The notes under the pieces: generated by a model
Told to the model about the DNA's origin: nothing
The model's input: the letters and a program-made list of their open reading frames with translations, nothing else
Database searches by the model: none
From: an uncultured Quadrisphaera sp.
GTDB taxonomy: Bacteria; Actinomycetota; Actinomycetes; Actinomycetales; Quadrisphaeraceae
Assembly: GCA_902806005.1 (NCBI GenBank)
Contig: CADCUY010000602.1
Coordinates: 1-33,783 of the forward strand
DNA length: 33,783 nt
Reading direction: 5' to 3'
Translations under genes and position numbers: made by a program
In this document: piece by piece, positions 16,620-25,324 of the stretch
Layout of the letters: each line of letters opens with the position of its first letter
How positions within the stretch are numbered: position 1 is the first letter of the stretch

Positions 16620-17549
16620 TCAGGCGCGGGCGCCAGGAGGCGCTCCGCCGTCGTGCGACGGGGGCAGCACCTGGCGCGGGCGGGCGGGCGGCGCTCCCGC
16701 AGCGCCCGTCCGGGTCAGCGACCAGCTGCCGAGCAGGTCCATCGCCTCGCGGGAGCTGGTGCCGGCCTCGGTGGTGTAGACGAACAGCGTCTGGTGCGGG
16801 TCGTCGGGGAAGGTGAGGGTCTCGTAGTCGACGGTCAGGTCGCCGACGACGGGGTGCCGGAGGCGCTTGGAGCCGTGGGTGCGCTGGAAGACGCCGTGCT
16901 CGTCCCACCACCGGGAGAAGCGGCCGCTCGCGGCCGAGAGCTCGTCGACCAGCTCCTGGGCGGCGCGGTCGTGGGGGTCGGTGCCGACGGCCAGCCGCAG
17001 GCTCTCGACCGCAGCCCGCGCCTGCTCCTCCCAGTCGAGGAAGAGGGCGCGGGCCCGCTCGTCGAGGAACATCCAGCGGGCGTAGTTGCGCTCCCGTGGT
17101 CGCATCCGGTCGAAGTCGGCCAGCAGCGCTCGCGACATGCGGTTGGTGGCGAGCACGTCGCCGCGCCGCCCGAGGACGAACGCCGGCAGGCCGTCGACGG
17201 CGTCGAGGACCTGGTGCACGCCGGGACGCGCGCGCTGGACCGCCGGGAGGCGCTGCTCGGTGCGGGCGGAGGGGCCGAAGAGGTCGCGCAGGTGCGTGCG
17301 GCCGGCCGCGTCCAGGTCGAGCGCGCGGGCGAGCGCCTCCACGACCGAGGCCGACGGGCTGATGCGCCGGCCCTGCTCGAGCCGGGTGTAGTAGTCGGCC
17401 GAGACCCCGGCGAGCAGGGCGACCTCCTCGCGGCGCAGCCCCGGGACCCGGCGCACCCCGCCGGAGGACGGCACCCCGGCCCGGGTCGGGTCGATCCGGC
17501 CGCGAGCCCGGCGCAGGAAGTCCGCGAGCTCCCGGTTGTGCTCCGCCAC
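16620..17549 (-). CDS. XRE family regulator with MmyB-like ligand-binding domain
   Basis: VRRVPGLRREEVALLAGVSADYYTRLEQGRRISPSASVVEALARAL; C-terminal MmyB-like PAFVLGRRGDVLATNRMSRALL…RNYARWMFLD. Confidence 0.94.
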   Translation of the reverse strand: MAEHNRELADFLRRARGRIDPTRAGVPSSGGVRRVPGLRREEVALLAGVSADYYTRLEQGRRISPSASVVEALARALDLDAAGRTHLRDLFGPSARTEQRLPAVQRARPGVHQVLDAVDGLPAFVLGRRGDVLATNRMSRALLADFDRMRPRERNYARWMFLDERARALFLDWEEQARAAVESLRLAVGTDPHDRAAQELVDELSAASGRFSRWWDEHGVFQRTHGSKRLRHPVVGDLTVDYETLTFPDDPHQTLFVYTTEAGTSSREAMDLLGSWSLTRTGAAGAPPARPRQVLPPSHDGGAPPGARA

Positions 17550-17579
17550 GCGTCCATCCTCCCGCAGCCGGCGGTCGTC

Positions 17580-17646
17580 GTCCTGGCCCGCTCAGTCCTA
17601 GGGAGGAGCGCCGTCCGCCCCGGTCCTGGGTGCGCGTCCCCAGGAC
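17580..17646. promoter_or_regulatory. GTCCTNGG box cluster in XRE/SDR intergenic region, including dyad GTCCTGGG-N8-CCCAGGAC (17623-17646)
   Basis: Boxes at 17580 (GTCCTGGC), 17595 (GTCCTAGGG), 17623 (GTCCTGGG) and the inverted copy at 17639-17646. Confidence 0.6.
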
Positions 17647-17761
17647 GCGGAGGGCCAGGTGTCGGCGACCGGCGCCCCGGCGCGGAGCGCATCGTGGAAC
17701 CACCGCCGATCCGTCCCGGTGATCGGCCGCACCTCCCCACCGGGGAGACGAGGAGTACGAC

Positions 17762-18619
17762 ATGACGCACCCCACCGACCGCCCGGCCACCTGGCTGGTC
17801 ACCGGCGCCTCGCGCGGCATGGGCCTGGAGCTCGTGCGCCAGCTGCTGGCCCGCGGCGACCGGGTGACGGCGACCACCCGCTCCACCGAGCGCCTGCTCG
17901 CCGCCCTGGACGGCACCGACACCACCCGGCTGCACGCCGTCGCCGTGGACCTCACCGACCCCGCGTCGGTCGACGCCGCCGTCGCGGCCACCACGGAGCG
18001 GTTCGGCGGGCTCGACGTGGTGGTCAACAACGCCGGCTACGGCTTCCTCGCTGCGGTCGAGGAGACGTCCGACGCCGAGGCGCGGGAGATGTTCGACGTG
18101 CAGGTCTTCGGCCTGTGGAACGTGCTGCGCGCCACCCTGCCGGTCCTCCGCGCCGCCGGCAGCGGCCACGTCATCAACGTCTCGTCGATCCTCGGCCTGA
18201 CCGCCTTCCCCGGGTGGGGCGCCTACGTGGCGGCGAAGTTCGCCGTCGAGGGCCTGAGCGAGGCGCTGGCGGCGGAGGTCGCCGGCTTCGGGGTGGAGGT
18301 CACCGTGATCGAGCCCGGCTACTTCCGGTCCGACTTCCTCACCACCGACTCGCTGCGACTGCCCACGTCGACCACCGGCGGGTACGAGGCCGTCCGCGAG
18401 ATGACCGAGACCCACCTGGGCATGTCGGGCACCCAGCTCGGGGACCCCGTCAAGGCGGCCGCCGCGATCATCGCGGTCGCCGTGGACGGCGACGGCCCGC
18501 TGCACCAGGTCCTCGGCTCGGACGCCCACGCCCTGGCCGGCGCCAAGGTCGACGCCCTGCGCGCCGACCTCGAGGCCGGCCGCGACCTCGCCCTCAGCAC
18601 GGACCACGTCCGGGCCTGA
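17762..18619 (+). CDS. SDR family oxidoreductase
   Basis: TWLVTGASRGMGLELVRQLLARGDRVTATTRSTERL, VVNNAGYGF, WGAYVAAKFAVEGLSEAL; SD gaggag. Confidence 0.95.
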   Translation: MTHPTDRPATWLVTGASRGMGLELVRQLLARGDRVTATTRSTERLLAALDGTDTTRLHAVAVDLTDPASVDAAVAATTERFGGLDVVVNNAGYGFLAAVEETSDAEAREMFDVQVFGLWNVLRATLPVLRAAGSGHVINVSSILGLTAFPGWGAYVAAKFAVEGLSEALAAEVAGFGVEVTVIEPGYFRSDFLTTDSLRLPTSTTGGYEAVREMTETHLGMSGTQLGDPVKAAAAIIAVAVDGDGPLHQVLGSDAHALAGAKVDALRADLEAGRDLALSTDHVRA

Positions 18620-18703
18620 GCCGCCCGCCGGAGCGGAGGGCGCGGTCCCGGCGTGGCGGGTCGAGAGGGGGAACACCCCGGAGCGGACGGCGTTGCGCTG
18701 ATC

Positions 18704-19171
18704 ATGACCACGACGAGCACGACCAGCAGCACGCCCGCTGACGACGCGGCCGTGTACGCCGCCACCGCCACCGCGTGGGGCGGACGGGAGGGCCACGCGG
18801 CCTCCAGCGACGGGCGGCTCGACCTGCACCTGTCGGTGCCGGCCGCGATGGGCGGCGACGACGGGCCGGGCACCAACCCCGAGCAGATGCTCGCCACGGG
18901 CTGGGCCGCCTGCTTCCACCAGGCGCTCAAGGGAGCGGCCCGCGCCCGCAAGGCCGACGTGAGCGAGTCCGCGGTCACCGTGACCGTCGGTCTGGAGCGC
19001 AGCGACGCCGGCTTCGACCTGGCCGCCCGCATCGAGGCCGAGGTTCCCGGGGTCGACCCCGCGACGGCCCAGGACCTCCTGGCCGCCGCCCACGCGGCCT
19101 GCCCCTACTCCCGCGCCACGCGCGGCAACATCCGCCAGGAGGTCGTCCTGGTCGACTCCGCGGAGGGGTGA
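18704..19171 (+). CDS. ohr: Ohr subfamily organic hydroperoxide resistance peroxidase (OsmC fold)
   Basis: TNPEQMLATGWAACFHQALKGAAR and AAHAACPYSRATRGNIRQEVVLV carry both Cys motifs. Confidence 0.94.
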   Translation: MTTTSTTSSTPADDAAVYAATATAWGGREGHAASSDGRLDLHLSVPAAMGGDDGPGTNPEQMLATGWAACFHQALKGAARARKADVSESAVTVTVGLERSDAGFDLAARIEAEVPGVDPATAQDLLAAAHAACPYSRATRGNIRQEVVLVDSAEG

Positions 19172-19190
19172 GCGGGTCGCGCGGCCCGGG

Positions 19191-19213
19191 CCCTCGTCCC
19201 GGCGGGGCGAGGG
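19191..19213. terminator. Bidirectional hairpin CCCTCGTCCC-GGC-GGGGCGAGGG
   Basis: 10-bp arms with one T/G (wobble) position between convergent ohr and marR genes. Confidence 0.6.
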
Positions 19214-19253
19214 ACCCGCTCGTCTCCGGGCGCGCTGGCACCCGGCGACGTCC

Positions 19254-19769
19254 TCAGGCGCGGGTCGCAGGCCCGGGCCGCGCTGCCGGAGCGCCCGCGT
19301 CGCGGCGCCCCAGCCACTGGCGGTGGGCGGCCATGCCCGCGCCCGCGGCCTCGAGGTAGCGGCGGGCGACCTCGAGCTCCTCAGGGGTGAACCGGTCCAT
19401 CGCGGCGTGGCTGCGCTCCCCGTAGGGGACGAAGAACTCCTGCGCCAGCGCCCGCCCCTCCGTCGAGAAGTGCAGGAGCACCTTGCGCCGGTCGGCGCCG
19501 TCGCGCACCCGGCTCACGTGCCCGGCGCGCTCGAGCCGGTCCACCACCGCGGTGATCGCCCCCGAGGTCAGCCCCAGCTCCTCGGCCAGCGCGCCGGCGG
19601 TCAGCGGCTCCCCCCGCTCCTGCGCGACCATCACCCGGGTCAGGGCCTCCACGTCGGTCTGGTGCAGCCCGTGCAGGGCGGCGAAGGCGGCCATGACCTT
19701 GGTGCCCTCCACGACCAGCAGCTGGGTCAGGCGCACGAGCTCCTCGCGGGTGTTGCCGTCGTCGCCCAT
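19254..19769 (-). CDS. MarR family transcriptional regulator (Cys-free)
   Basis: MGDDGNTREELVRLTQLLV…LTAGALAEELGLTSGAITAVVDRLERAGHVSRVRDGADRRKVLLHFSTEGRALAQEF. Confidence 0.93.
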   Translation of the reverse strand: MGDDGNTREELVRLTQLLVVEGTKVMAAFAALHGLHQTDVEALTRVMVAQERGEPLTAGALAEELGLTSGAITAVVDRLERAGHVSRVRDGADRRKVLLHFSTEGRALAQEFFVPYGERSHAAMDRFTPEELEVARRYLEAAGAGMAAHRQWLGRRDAGAPAARPGPATRA

Positions 19770-19782
19770 CGCCCCTAATCTT

Positions 19783-19809
19783 TCAATCAATGAGATGTTC
19801 AGTGATTGA
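19783..19809. promoter_or_regulatory. MarR-type operator dyad TCAATCAATGA-GATGT-TCAGTGATTGA
   Basis: 11-bp arms with one mismatch; AT-rich island between MarR and FAD-monooxygenase; contains TTGA(CA). Confidence 0.75.
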
Positions 19810-21505
19810 CACGTCCGAGGGGTCCGACGCTACCCCCGCCACCGAGGACGGGGTCGCCCCGCCGCACGCCACGGACCTCGTGTGCGACGTCGTCGTGGTC
19901 GGCGCCGGGCCCACCGGCCTGATGGCCGCGGGCGTGCTCACGCGGCTCGGCGTGCGCACCGTCGTCCTGGACGGGAAGGCCGGGCCCACCCGGGAGTCGC
20001 GGGCCCTGGGCCTGCAGGCGCGCACGATGGAGGTCTACGACCAGCTGGGGATCGTCGACCAGGTGCTGGCACGGTCCTGGCGGGCCGACGCCCTGGCGGT
20101 CGGGTTCGAGCGGCGGCACCTGGGCCGGATCCCCCTCGGCGCCGCCGGGCGCCGGACCACCCCGTACCCGGCGATCCACGTGCTCGAGCAGAGCGAGAAC
20201 GAGCGGATCCTCCACCGGCACCTCCAGGACCGGGGCGGGCGGGTGCACTGGGGGCACCGGGTGTCCGCCCTGGAGGACGTCCCCGGCGGGGTGCTGGCCA
20301 CCGCCGAGCACGAGGGCGGGGTGGTGCGGGTCCGCGCCCGGTGGTGCGTGGCCGCGGACGGGGCGTCCTCGTTCGTGCGCGGACGACGCGGGATCCCCTA
20401 CGAGGGGTCGACGAGCGAGCGCAGCTACTACGTGGCCGACGCCGTCGGCGTCGAGGGCCTGGTCGCCGGTGCCGTCAACGAGCGGCTGGGACGGCAGGAC
20501 TTCCTGCTCAGCTTCCCGATGGGCGAGTCGGTGGTCGAGGGAGGAGCGTCCTCGCACTGCCGGCTCCTCGGTGCCGTGCGGGGCCTCGGCGACGGCGAGG
20601 GCGGCGCGCCCGGCACCAGCAGCGCCGGGGTCACCGAGGCCGGGGTGCGGGCGGTGCTCGAGCGGGTGCACGGGGTCACGTACGCGTCGTCGACGTGGTT
20701 CGCGACCTACCGGGTGCACCACCGGGTGGCGGCCCGGTTCCGCGACGGTCCCGTGTTCCTCGCCGGCGACGCCGGGCACGTGCACGCCCCGGTCGGGGCG
20801 CAGGGGATGAACACCGGGCTGCAGGACGCGCACAACGTGGCCGCCAAGCTCGCCGACGTCGTCGCCGGGATCGCCTCCGACGCCTCCCTGGACCGCTACG
20901 AGGCCGAGCGGCGGCCCGTGGCGCTGCACCTGGTGCGCACCACCGACCGGATCTTCGCCGTCGCCACCTCCCAGCGCCGCTCCGCACGGGCCCTGCGCCG
21001 GTGGCTCGTGCCGCTCGTGGTCCCGGTCCTCGAGCGGGTCACCCCGCACCTGCCCGGTGGTGGGCGCACGATCCAGTTCCTCTCCCAGGTGCGCATCCAC
21101 TACTGGATGAGCGACCGGGCGAAGGCCGCCGCGCGGGGCCGGCGCGGGCAGGTGGTCGGGCGCCGGCTGCCGTGGACGGAGCCCGGCCACGCCGCGCTGC
21201 GCTCGCTGCGCTGGCAGGCCCACAGCTACGGGCCCCTGGACGAGGGCGTCGCCGCCCGGCTGCGCGAGCTCGGCCTCGAGGTGCACGTCCTCGACCCCGC
21301 ACCGGAGACCGGGCTGCGCCCCGAGCTGGTGCACCTCGTGCGCCCCGACGGCTTCGTCGCCGCCGCCGTCCCCGCGCACCGCGCGGGCACGGACCTGGTG
21401 ACCGCCCTGCCCGACCGGTGGCCGGTCCCCGGCGGACGCCGACGCGGACCCGTCAGCGCCGACCCGCCGTCGACCCGTGCGACCGTCGTCGCCTCGAGGA
21501 GCTGA
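19790..21505 (+). CDS. FAD-dependent aromatic monooxygenase (PHBH/TetX-like)
   Basis: CDVVVVGAGPTGLMAAGVLTRLGVRTVVLDGKAGPTRESRALGLQARTMEVYDQLG and VFLAGDAGHVHAPVGAQGMNTGLQDAHNVAAKL; true start may be internal (GTG 19802 or GTG 19879). Confidence 0.93.
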   Translation: MRCSVIDTSEGSDATPATEDGVAPPHATDLVCDVVVVGAGPTGLMAAGVLTRLGVRTVVLDGKAGPTRESRALGLQARTMEVYDQLGIVDQVLARSWRADALAVGFERRHLGRIPLGAAGRRTTPYPAIHVLEQSENERILHRHLQDRGGRVHWGHRVSALEDVPGGVLATAEHEGGVVRVRARWCVAADGASSFVRGRRGIPYEGSTSERSYYVADAVGVEGLVAGAVNERLGRQDFLLSFPMGESVVEGGASSHCRLLGAVRGLGDGEGGAPGTSSAGVTEAGVRAVLERVHGVTYASSTWFATYRVHHRVAARFRDGPVFLAGDAGHVHAPVGAQGMNTGLQDAHNVAAKLADVVAGIASDASLDRYEAERRPVALHLVRTTDRIFAVATSQRRSARALRRWLVPLVVPVLERVTPHLPGGGRTIQFLSQVRIHYWMSDRAKAAARGRRGQVVGRRLPWTEPGHAALRSLRWQAHSYGPLDEGVAARLRELGLEVHVLDPAPETGLRPELVHLVRPDGFVAAAVPAHRAGTDLVTALPDRWPVPGGRRRGPVSADPPSTRATVVASRS

Positions 21506-21507
21506 CC

Positions 21508-22209
21508 GTGCACCTCGCCGTCTTCGGGGCCAACGGCCCCACCGGCCGCCTCGTCGTCGCCCAGGCCCTGGCCGCGGGACACCACGTGACCGCGGTGACC
21601 CGCGAGCCCGACCGGTACCCGATCACCGCGCCCCGGCTGCGGGTGGCCGCCGCGGACGTCACCGACCCCGACGGCGTCGACCGGGTGCTCGCCGCGCGAC
21701 CGCAGGCCGTCGTCTCCACCTACGGGGTGCCCTACACCCGCGAGCCGGTCACCGTGTACTCCCAGGGCATCGCCGCGATCACCGCGGCGATGCACGCCCA
21801 CGGCGTCGAGCGGCTGGTGTGCGTCACCTCCACGACCGTCAGGACCGAGACCGCACCCGGCGAGTCGCTGCTCGGGCGCAGGGTGCTCCTCCCCCTCCTG
21901 CGCCGCGTCGTCGGGCGCACGCTCTACGACGACATGGAGCGGATGGAGGCGATCGTCCGGAGCAGCGGACTGCGGTGGACGATCGTGCGGCCGGGCGGCC
22001 TGTTCGACACCGACGGGCCCACCGACGACCACGAGGTCGCACCGGGGCCCCTGGCCGGCCGGGTCACCTCGCGCGCCGACCTGGCGGCGGCGCTGGTCGC
22101 CGAGGCGACCGAGGACCGGCACCCGCGCACGGTGGTCGAGGTGGTCACCCGATCGCAGCACCCCTCCCCCGCCACCTTCGTCCGGCAGGCCCTCGGCCTC
22201 GGCCGGTGA
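21508..22209 (+). CDS. NAD(P)H-binding NmrA-like protein
   Basis: VHLAVFGANGPTGRLVVAQALAAGHHVTAVTREPDRY, ERLVCVTSTTVR, WTIVRPGGLFDTDG; directly follows the monooxygenase stop with SD gaggagctg. Confidence 0.9.
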   Translation: MHLAVFGANGPTGRLVVAQALAAGHHVTAVTREPDRYPITAPRLRVAAADVTDPDGVDRVLAARPQAVVSTYGVPYTREPVTVYSQGIAAITAAMHAHGVERLVCVTSTTVRTETAPGESLLGRRVLLPLLRRVVGRTLYDDMERMEAIVRSSGLRWTIVRPGGLFDTDGPTDDHEVAPGPLAGRVTSRADLAAALVAEATEDRHPRTVVEVVTRSQHPSPATFVRQALGLGR

Positions 22210-22307
22210 GGCGCTCGGTCAGCGGGCCACCAGGGCGTCGGCCGGGTCGCCACCGACCGCCGACGGGCGCGTCGGGGCCGCGAGCTCCGCGACCGGCTGG
22301 CGGGCGG

Positions 22308-23087
22308 TCACCGCTGGCGGGCGGGCCGGATGATCATCTCGTTGACGTCGACGTCCGCGGGCTGGGCCAGGGCGAAGGACACGGCCCGGGCGATGGCGTC
22401 CGGGGGGATGCTGTCGGCGCGGTAGGTCCGCATCGCCTCCTGCGCGGCCGGGTCGGTGATCGTCCCCGCCAGCTCGGACTCCACGACGCCGGGCGAGACG
22501 GTGGTGACCCGGATGCTCGGGTCGACCTCCAGCCGCAGGCCCTCGGTGATCGCCCAGGCCGCGTACTTGGTGGCGCAGTACACCGCCGCGGTGGGGGCGA
22601 CCTCGTGCGCTCCGATCGAGGCGATGGTGACGACGTGCCCACCGCCCTGGCGCTGGAAGACGGGCAGGGCGGCGGCGATGCCGTGCAGGAGGCCGCGGAC
22701 GTTGACGTCGATCATGCGGTCCCACTCGTCGACCAGCAGGGCGTCGAGCGGGGACAGCGGCATGAGCCCGGCGTTGCTCACCAGGACGTCGAGCCGCCCT
22801 CGCTCCTCCACGGTCCGGTCGACCACCGCCTGGAACGCGCGCCGGTCGGTGACGTCGAGGTTCCGGGCCTCGGCGCTGCCGCCGGCGGCGCGGATCTCCT
22901 CGGCCACGACCTCGGTGCGCTCCTGCCGACGGGCACCGAGGACGACGTGGTGCCCCTCGGCGCCCAGACGCCGGGCGGTGGCCTCGCCGATGCCGCTGCT
23001 GGCCCCGGTGACCAGGACCACCTTGGGTCGCGGGTCGGGGCGGTCGACGTCGGTCTCGGGGCTTCTGGTCTCGGGGCTGCTGGTCAC
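22308..23087 (-). CDS. SDR family oxidoreductase
   Basis: VVLVTGASSGIGEATARRLGAEGHHVVLGARR, VLVSNAGLMPLSPLDALLVDEWDRMIDVNVRGLLHGIAA, AAVYCATKYAAWAITEGLR; GTG start with SD caggaggcacc. Confidence 0.95.
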   Translation of the reverse strand: MTSSPETRSPETDVDRPDPRPKVVLVTGASSGIGEATARRLGAEGHHVVLGARRQERTEVVAEEIRAAGGSAEARNLDVTDRRAFQAVVDRTVEERGRLDVLVSNAGLMPLSPLDALLVDEWDRMIDVNVRGLLHGIAAALPVFQRQGGGHVVTIASIGAHEVAPTAAVYCATKYAAWAITEGLRLEVDPSIRVTTVSPGVVESELAGTITDPAAQEAMRTYRADSIPPDAIARAVSFALAQPADVDVNEMIIRPARQR

Positions 23088-23194
23088 GGTGCCTCCTGGT
23101 GTCGGGGGCTCCAGCCTCGGGCCGCGCCCGGGCACGGGGAAGGGTGCGCTGGTCGTGGGAGCGGTGCACCCAGGCTCCGCGCGCCGCGGGCCCC

Positions 23195-23200
23195 TACCGT
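23195..23200 (+). promoter_or_regulatory. Candidate -10 (TACCGT) 7 nt before XRE ATG; leaderless
   Basis: cccTACCGT-ggctggc-ATG. Confidence 0.5.
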
Positions 23201-23207
23201 GGCTGGC

Positions 23208-24044
23208 ATGGCGGAGGCCGCGCTGGGCGACTTCCTGCGAGCACGGCGCGACGCGCTCACCCCGGAGCAGGTCGGCGTGGTCAGCTCCGGAGCGCGCCGG
23301 GTGGCGGGGCTGCGGCGCGAGGAGGTGGCGCTGCTGGCCCGGGTCAGCGTCGACTACTACGTGCGCCTGGAGCAGGGCCGCGAGCGCAACCCGTCAGCGC
23401 AGGTGCTCGACGCCCTCGGTGAGGCGCTGCGGTTGGACGAGGACGGGCGCCTGGACCTGTACCGGCTCGCCGAGCAGGCTCCGCGCAGGGCCTGGGCGGC
23501 CACCCGCGAGCAGGTGGACCCCGCGCTGCTGCAGCTGATGGACCGCTGGCCCGGCACCCCGGCCGTGGTGCTGGGGCGCGCCTACGACGTGCTCGCCGCC
23601 AACCCGACGGGCGACGCCCTGTTCGGGGGCTCCGTGCAGGCGACCAACGCCGTGGTCACGGTCTTCCTCGATCCCGCCGCGCGCACGCTCCACGTCGACT
23701 GGCCCGTCGTGGCCGCGGCCGCGGTCGCCGGGCTCCGCCTCGCCCACGGGGCGTGGCCGGAGGCGCTGCGGATCCGCGAGGTGGTCCAGCAGCTGCTGCG
23801 CGAGAGCCCGGAGTTCGCCGACCTGTGGCTGACCCGTACGGCGCAGGGCGAGCCCGCGGAGGTCGAGCGCTTCGACCACCCGGACGTGGGGGCGCTGACG
23901 CTGCGCGTGCACTCCTTCGACGTCCGGTCCAGCCCCGGCCAGCAGCTGGTGGTCCACCACGCGGAGCCGGGCTCGCCCAGCGCGGACGGCCTCGCCCTGC
24001 TGGGCTCCCTGGCGGCCACCCGGGCACGCGCCGCCTCCGACTAG
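23208..24044 (+). CDS. XRE family regulator with MmyB-like domain
   Basis: GLRREEVALLARVSVDYYVRLEQGRERNPSAQVLDALGEALRLDEDGR…PAVVLGRAYDVLAANPTGDALF. Confidence 0.94.
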   Translation: MAEAALGDFLRARRDALTPEQVGVVSSGARRVAGLRREEVALLARVSVDYYVRLEQGRERNPSAQVLDALGEALRLDEDGRLDLYRLAEQAPRRAWAATREQVDPALLQLMDRWPGTPAVVLGRAYDVLAANPTGDALFGGSVQATNAVVTVFLDPAARTLHVDWPVVAAAAVAGLRLAHGAWPEALRIREVVQQLLRESPEFADLWLTRTAQGEPAEVERFDHPDVGALTLRVHSFDVRSSPGQQLVVHHAEPGSPSADGLALLGSLAATRARAASD

Positions 24045-24109
24045 GGGCGACGGGCGACCACGGCCACCAGGAGCCGGGGGCGGCAGCGCCCTCCGGCGGA
24101 GGAGCCGGA

Positions 24110-24520
24110 TCAGCCCGCTCCCCCGGACGCACGGGTCGCGGCGACCTCCCTGGTGCTGCGGAGGAGGCAGAACTCGTTCCCCTCGGGGTCCGCGAGCACC
24201 ACCCACCCCGTGCCGTCGCGCTGGCGACGGTCGTCGACGACCGCCGCCCCCAGGGCGAGCAGGCGCGCGAGCTCCTCGTCGCGAGCGCCCTCGCGCGGGC
24301 GCAGGTCGAGGTGCACCCGGTTCTTCCCCCGCTTCGCCTCGGGCACCTCGATGAAGAGCAGCTGGTGGTGGCCGTCGCGCGACCGGATCAGGCACTCGTC
24401 GTGGCCGGGCTCGTTCGGGTCGTCCGGGTCCTCGACGTGGTCGAGGACGGCCTGCCACCACCGCGACAGCGCGTACGCGTCCCGGCAGTCGACGGTGGTG
24501 TGCGAGACGAGCGACGCCAT
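24110..24520 (-). CDS. VOC family (glyoxalase-like) protein
   Basis: MASLVSHTTVDCRDAYALSRWWQAVLDH…KNRVHLDLRPREGARDEELARLLALGAAVVDD…WVVLADPEGNEFCLLRS. Confidence 0.9.
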   Translation of the reverse strand: MASLVSHTTVDCRDAYALSRWWQAVLDHVEDPDDPNEPGHDECLIRSRDGHHQLLFIEVPEAKRGKNRVHLDLRPREGARDEELARLLALGAAVVDDRRQRDGTGWVVLADPEGNEFCLLRSTREVAATRASGGAG

Positions 24521-24625
24521 GGCCGCGGATGGTGGCACGGACGCTCGGGCACCGTCCGAGGAGTCGGCGCCACCGTCGAGGCTCGCGGCGCGGCTGCGGA
24601 CCGCGGGCCGCAGCGGTCCGGAGGT

Positions 24626-25261
24626 TCAGCCGGCCGGCGGGAGCCGGGCCCACGCCCGCTCGACCGAGTCGCGGCACCGCTCGGGCCGGTCGCCCGCTCC
24701 CACGAGCAGCGCGGTCAGCAGGGGGACGCCGTGGTCCAGGGCTCGGCGCGGCAGCGGACCTCCGGCGACCAGCGAGACCAGGCCGTGGCCGACGGCCCAG
24801 CTCTGGGTCGCCAGGTCGAGCGGGTCGACCTCGGCGCGGAGGCGACCGGCCTCTCGCGCGCGGGAGACGGCCTGGACCATGTGCTCCAGGGTGGCGTCGG
24901 CCGCGCCGAGGTCCTCCAGCTCGAACGTCGCGTCGAACATCACCCGGTACAGGTCGGGGCGGTCCAGGGCGTTCTCGCAGTAGACGGCGAGGAGGGTGGC
25001 CAGGTCGTGGACCGGGTCCGCGGTGGTCTCCGTGGTGGCGAACCTGGCCGCCAGGCGCGTGAAGCCCTCCTGCCGCAGCGCCTGCCACAGGCCGTCCATG
25101 CCGCCGAAGTGCGTGTAGACGGCCATCGTCGAGACGCCGGTCCCGGCGACCAGGGACCTCAGGGTGACGGGCTCGCGGGCCGCCAGCAGGTGCGCGGCCC
25201 GCTCGACCAGCAGCGTCCGCACCGCAGGGTCCTTCGGCCTGGCCACGCCGTCAGAGTACAT
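24626..25261 (-). CDS. TetR family transcriptional regulator
   Basis: AVRTLLVERAAHLLAAREPVTLRSLVAGTGVSTMAVYTHFGGMDGLWQALRQEGF; possible real start GTG 25246 (VARPKDP). Confidence 0.92.
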   Translation of the reverse strand: MYSDGVARPKDPAVRTLLVERAAHLLAAREPVTLRSLVAGTGVSTMAVYTHFGGMDGLWQALRQEGFTRLAARFATTETTADPVHDLATLLAVYCENALDRPDLYRVMFDATFELEDLGAADATLEHMVQAVSRAREAGRLRAEVDPLDLATQSWAVGHGLVSLVAGGPLPRRALDHGVPLLTALLVGAGDRPERCRDSVERAWARLPPAG

Positions 25262-25277
25262 GGCATTGCAATGTCAT
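25253..25277. promoter_or_regulatory. TetR operator dyad ATGGCATTGCAATGTCAT (25260-25277) abutting -10 TACTCT (25253-25258, minus)
   Basis: 9-bp arms with one mismatch around the perfect core CATTGCAATG; AT-rich compared with surroundings. Confidence 0.75.
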
Positions 25278-25324
25278 ACTGCTTGCCGGTTCCGACCCAC
25301 GGACCGCCGAGACGAGGAGGCACC

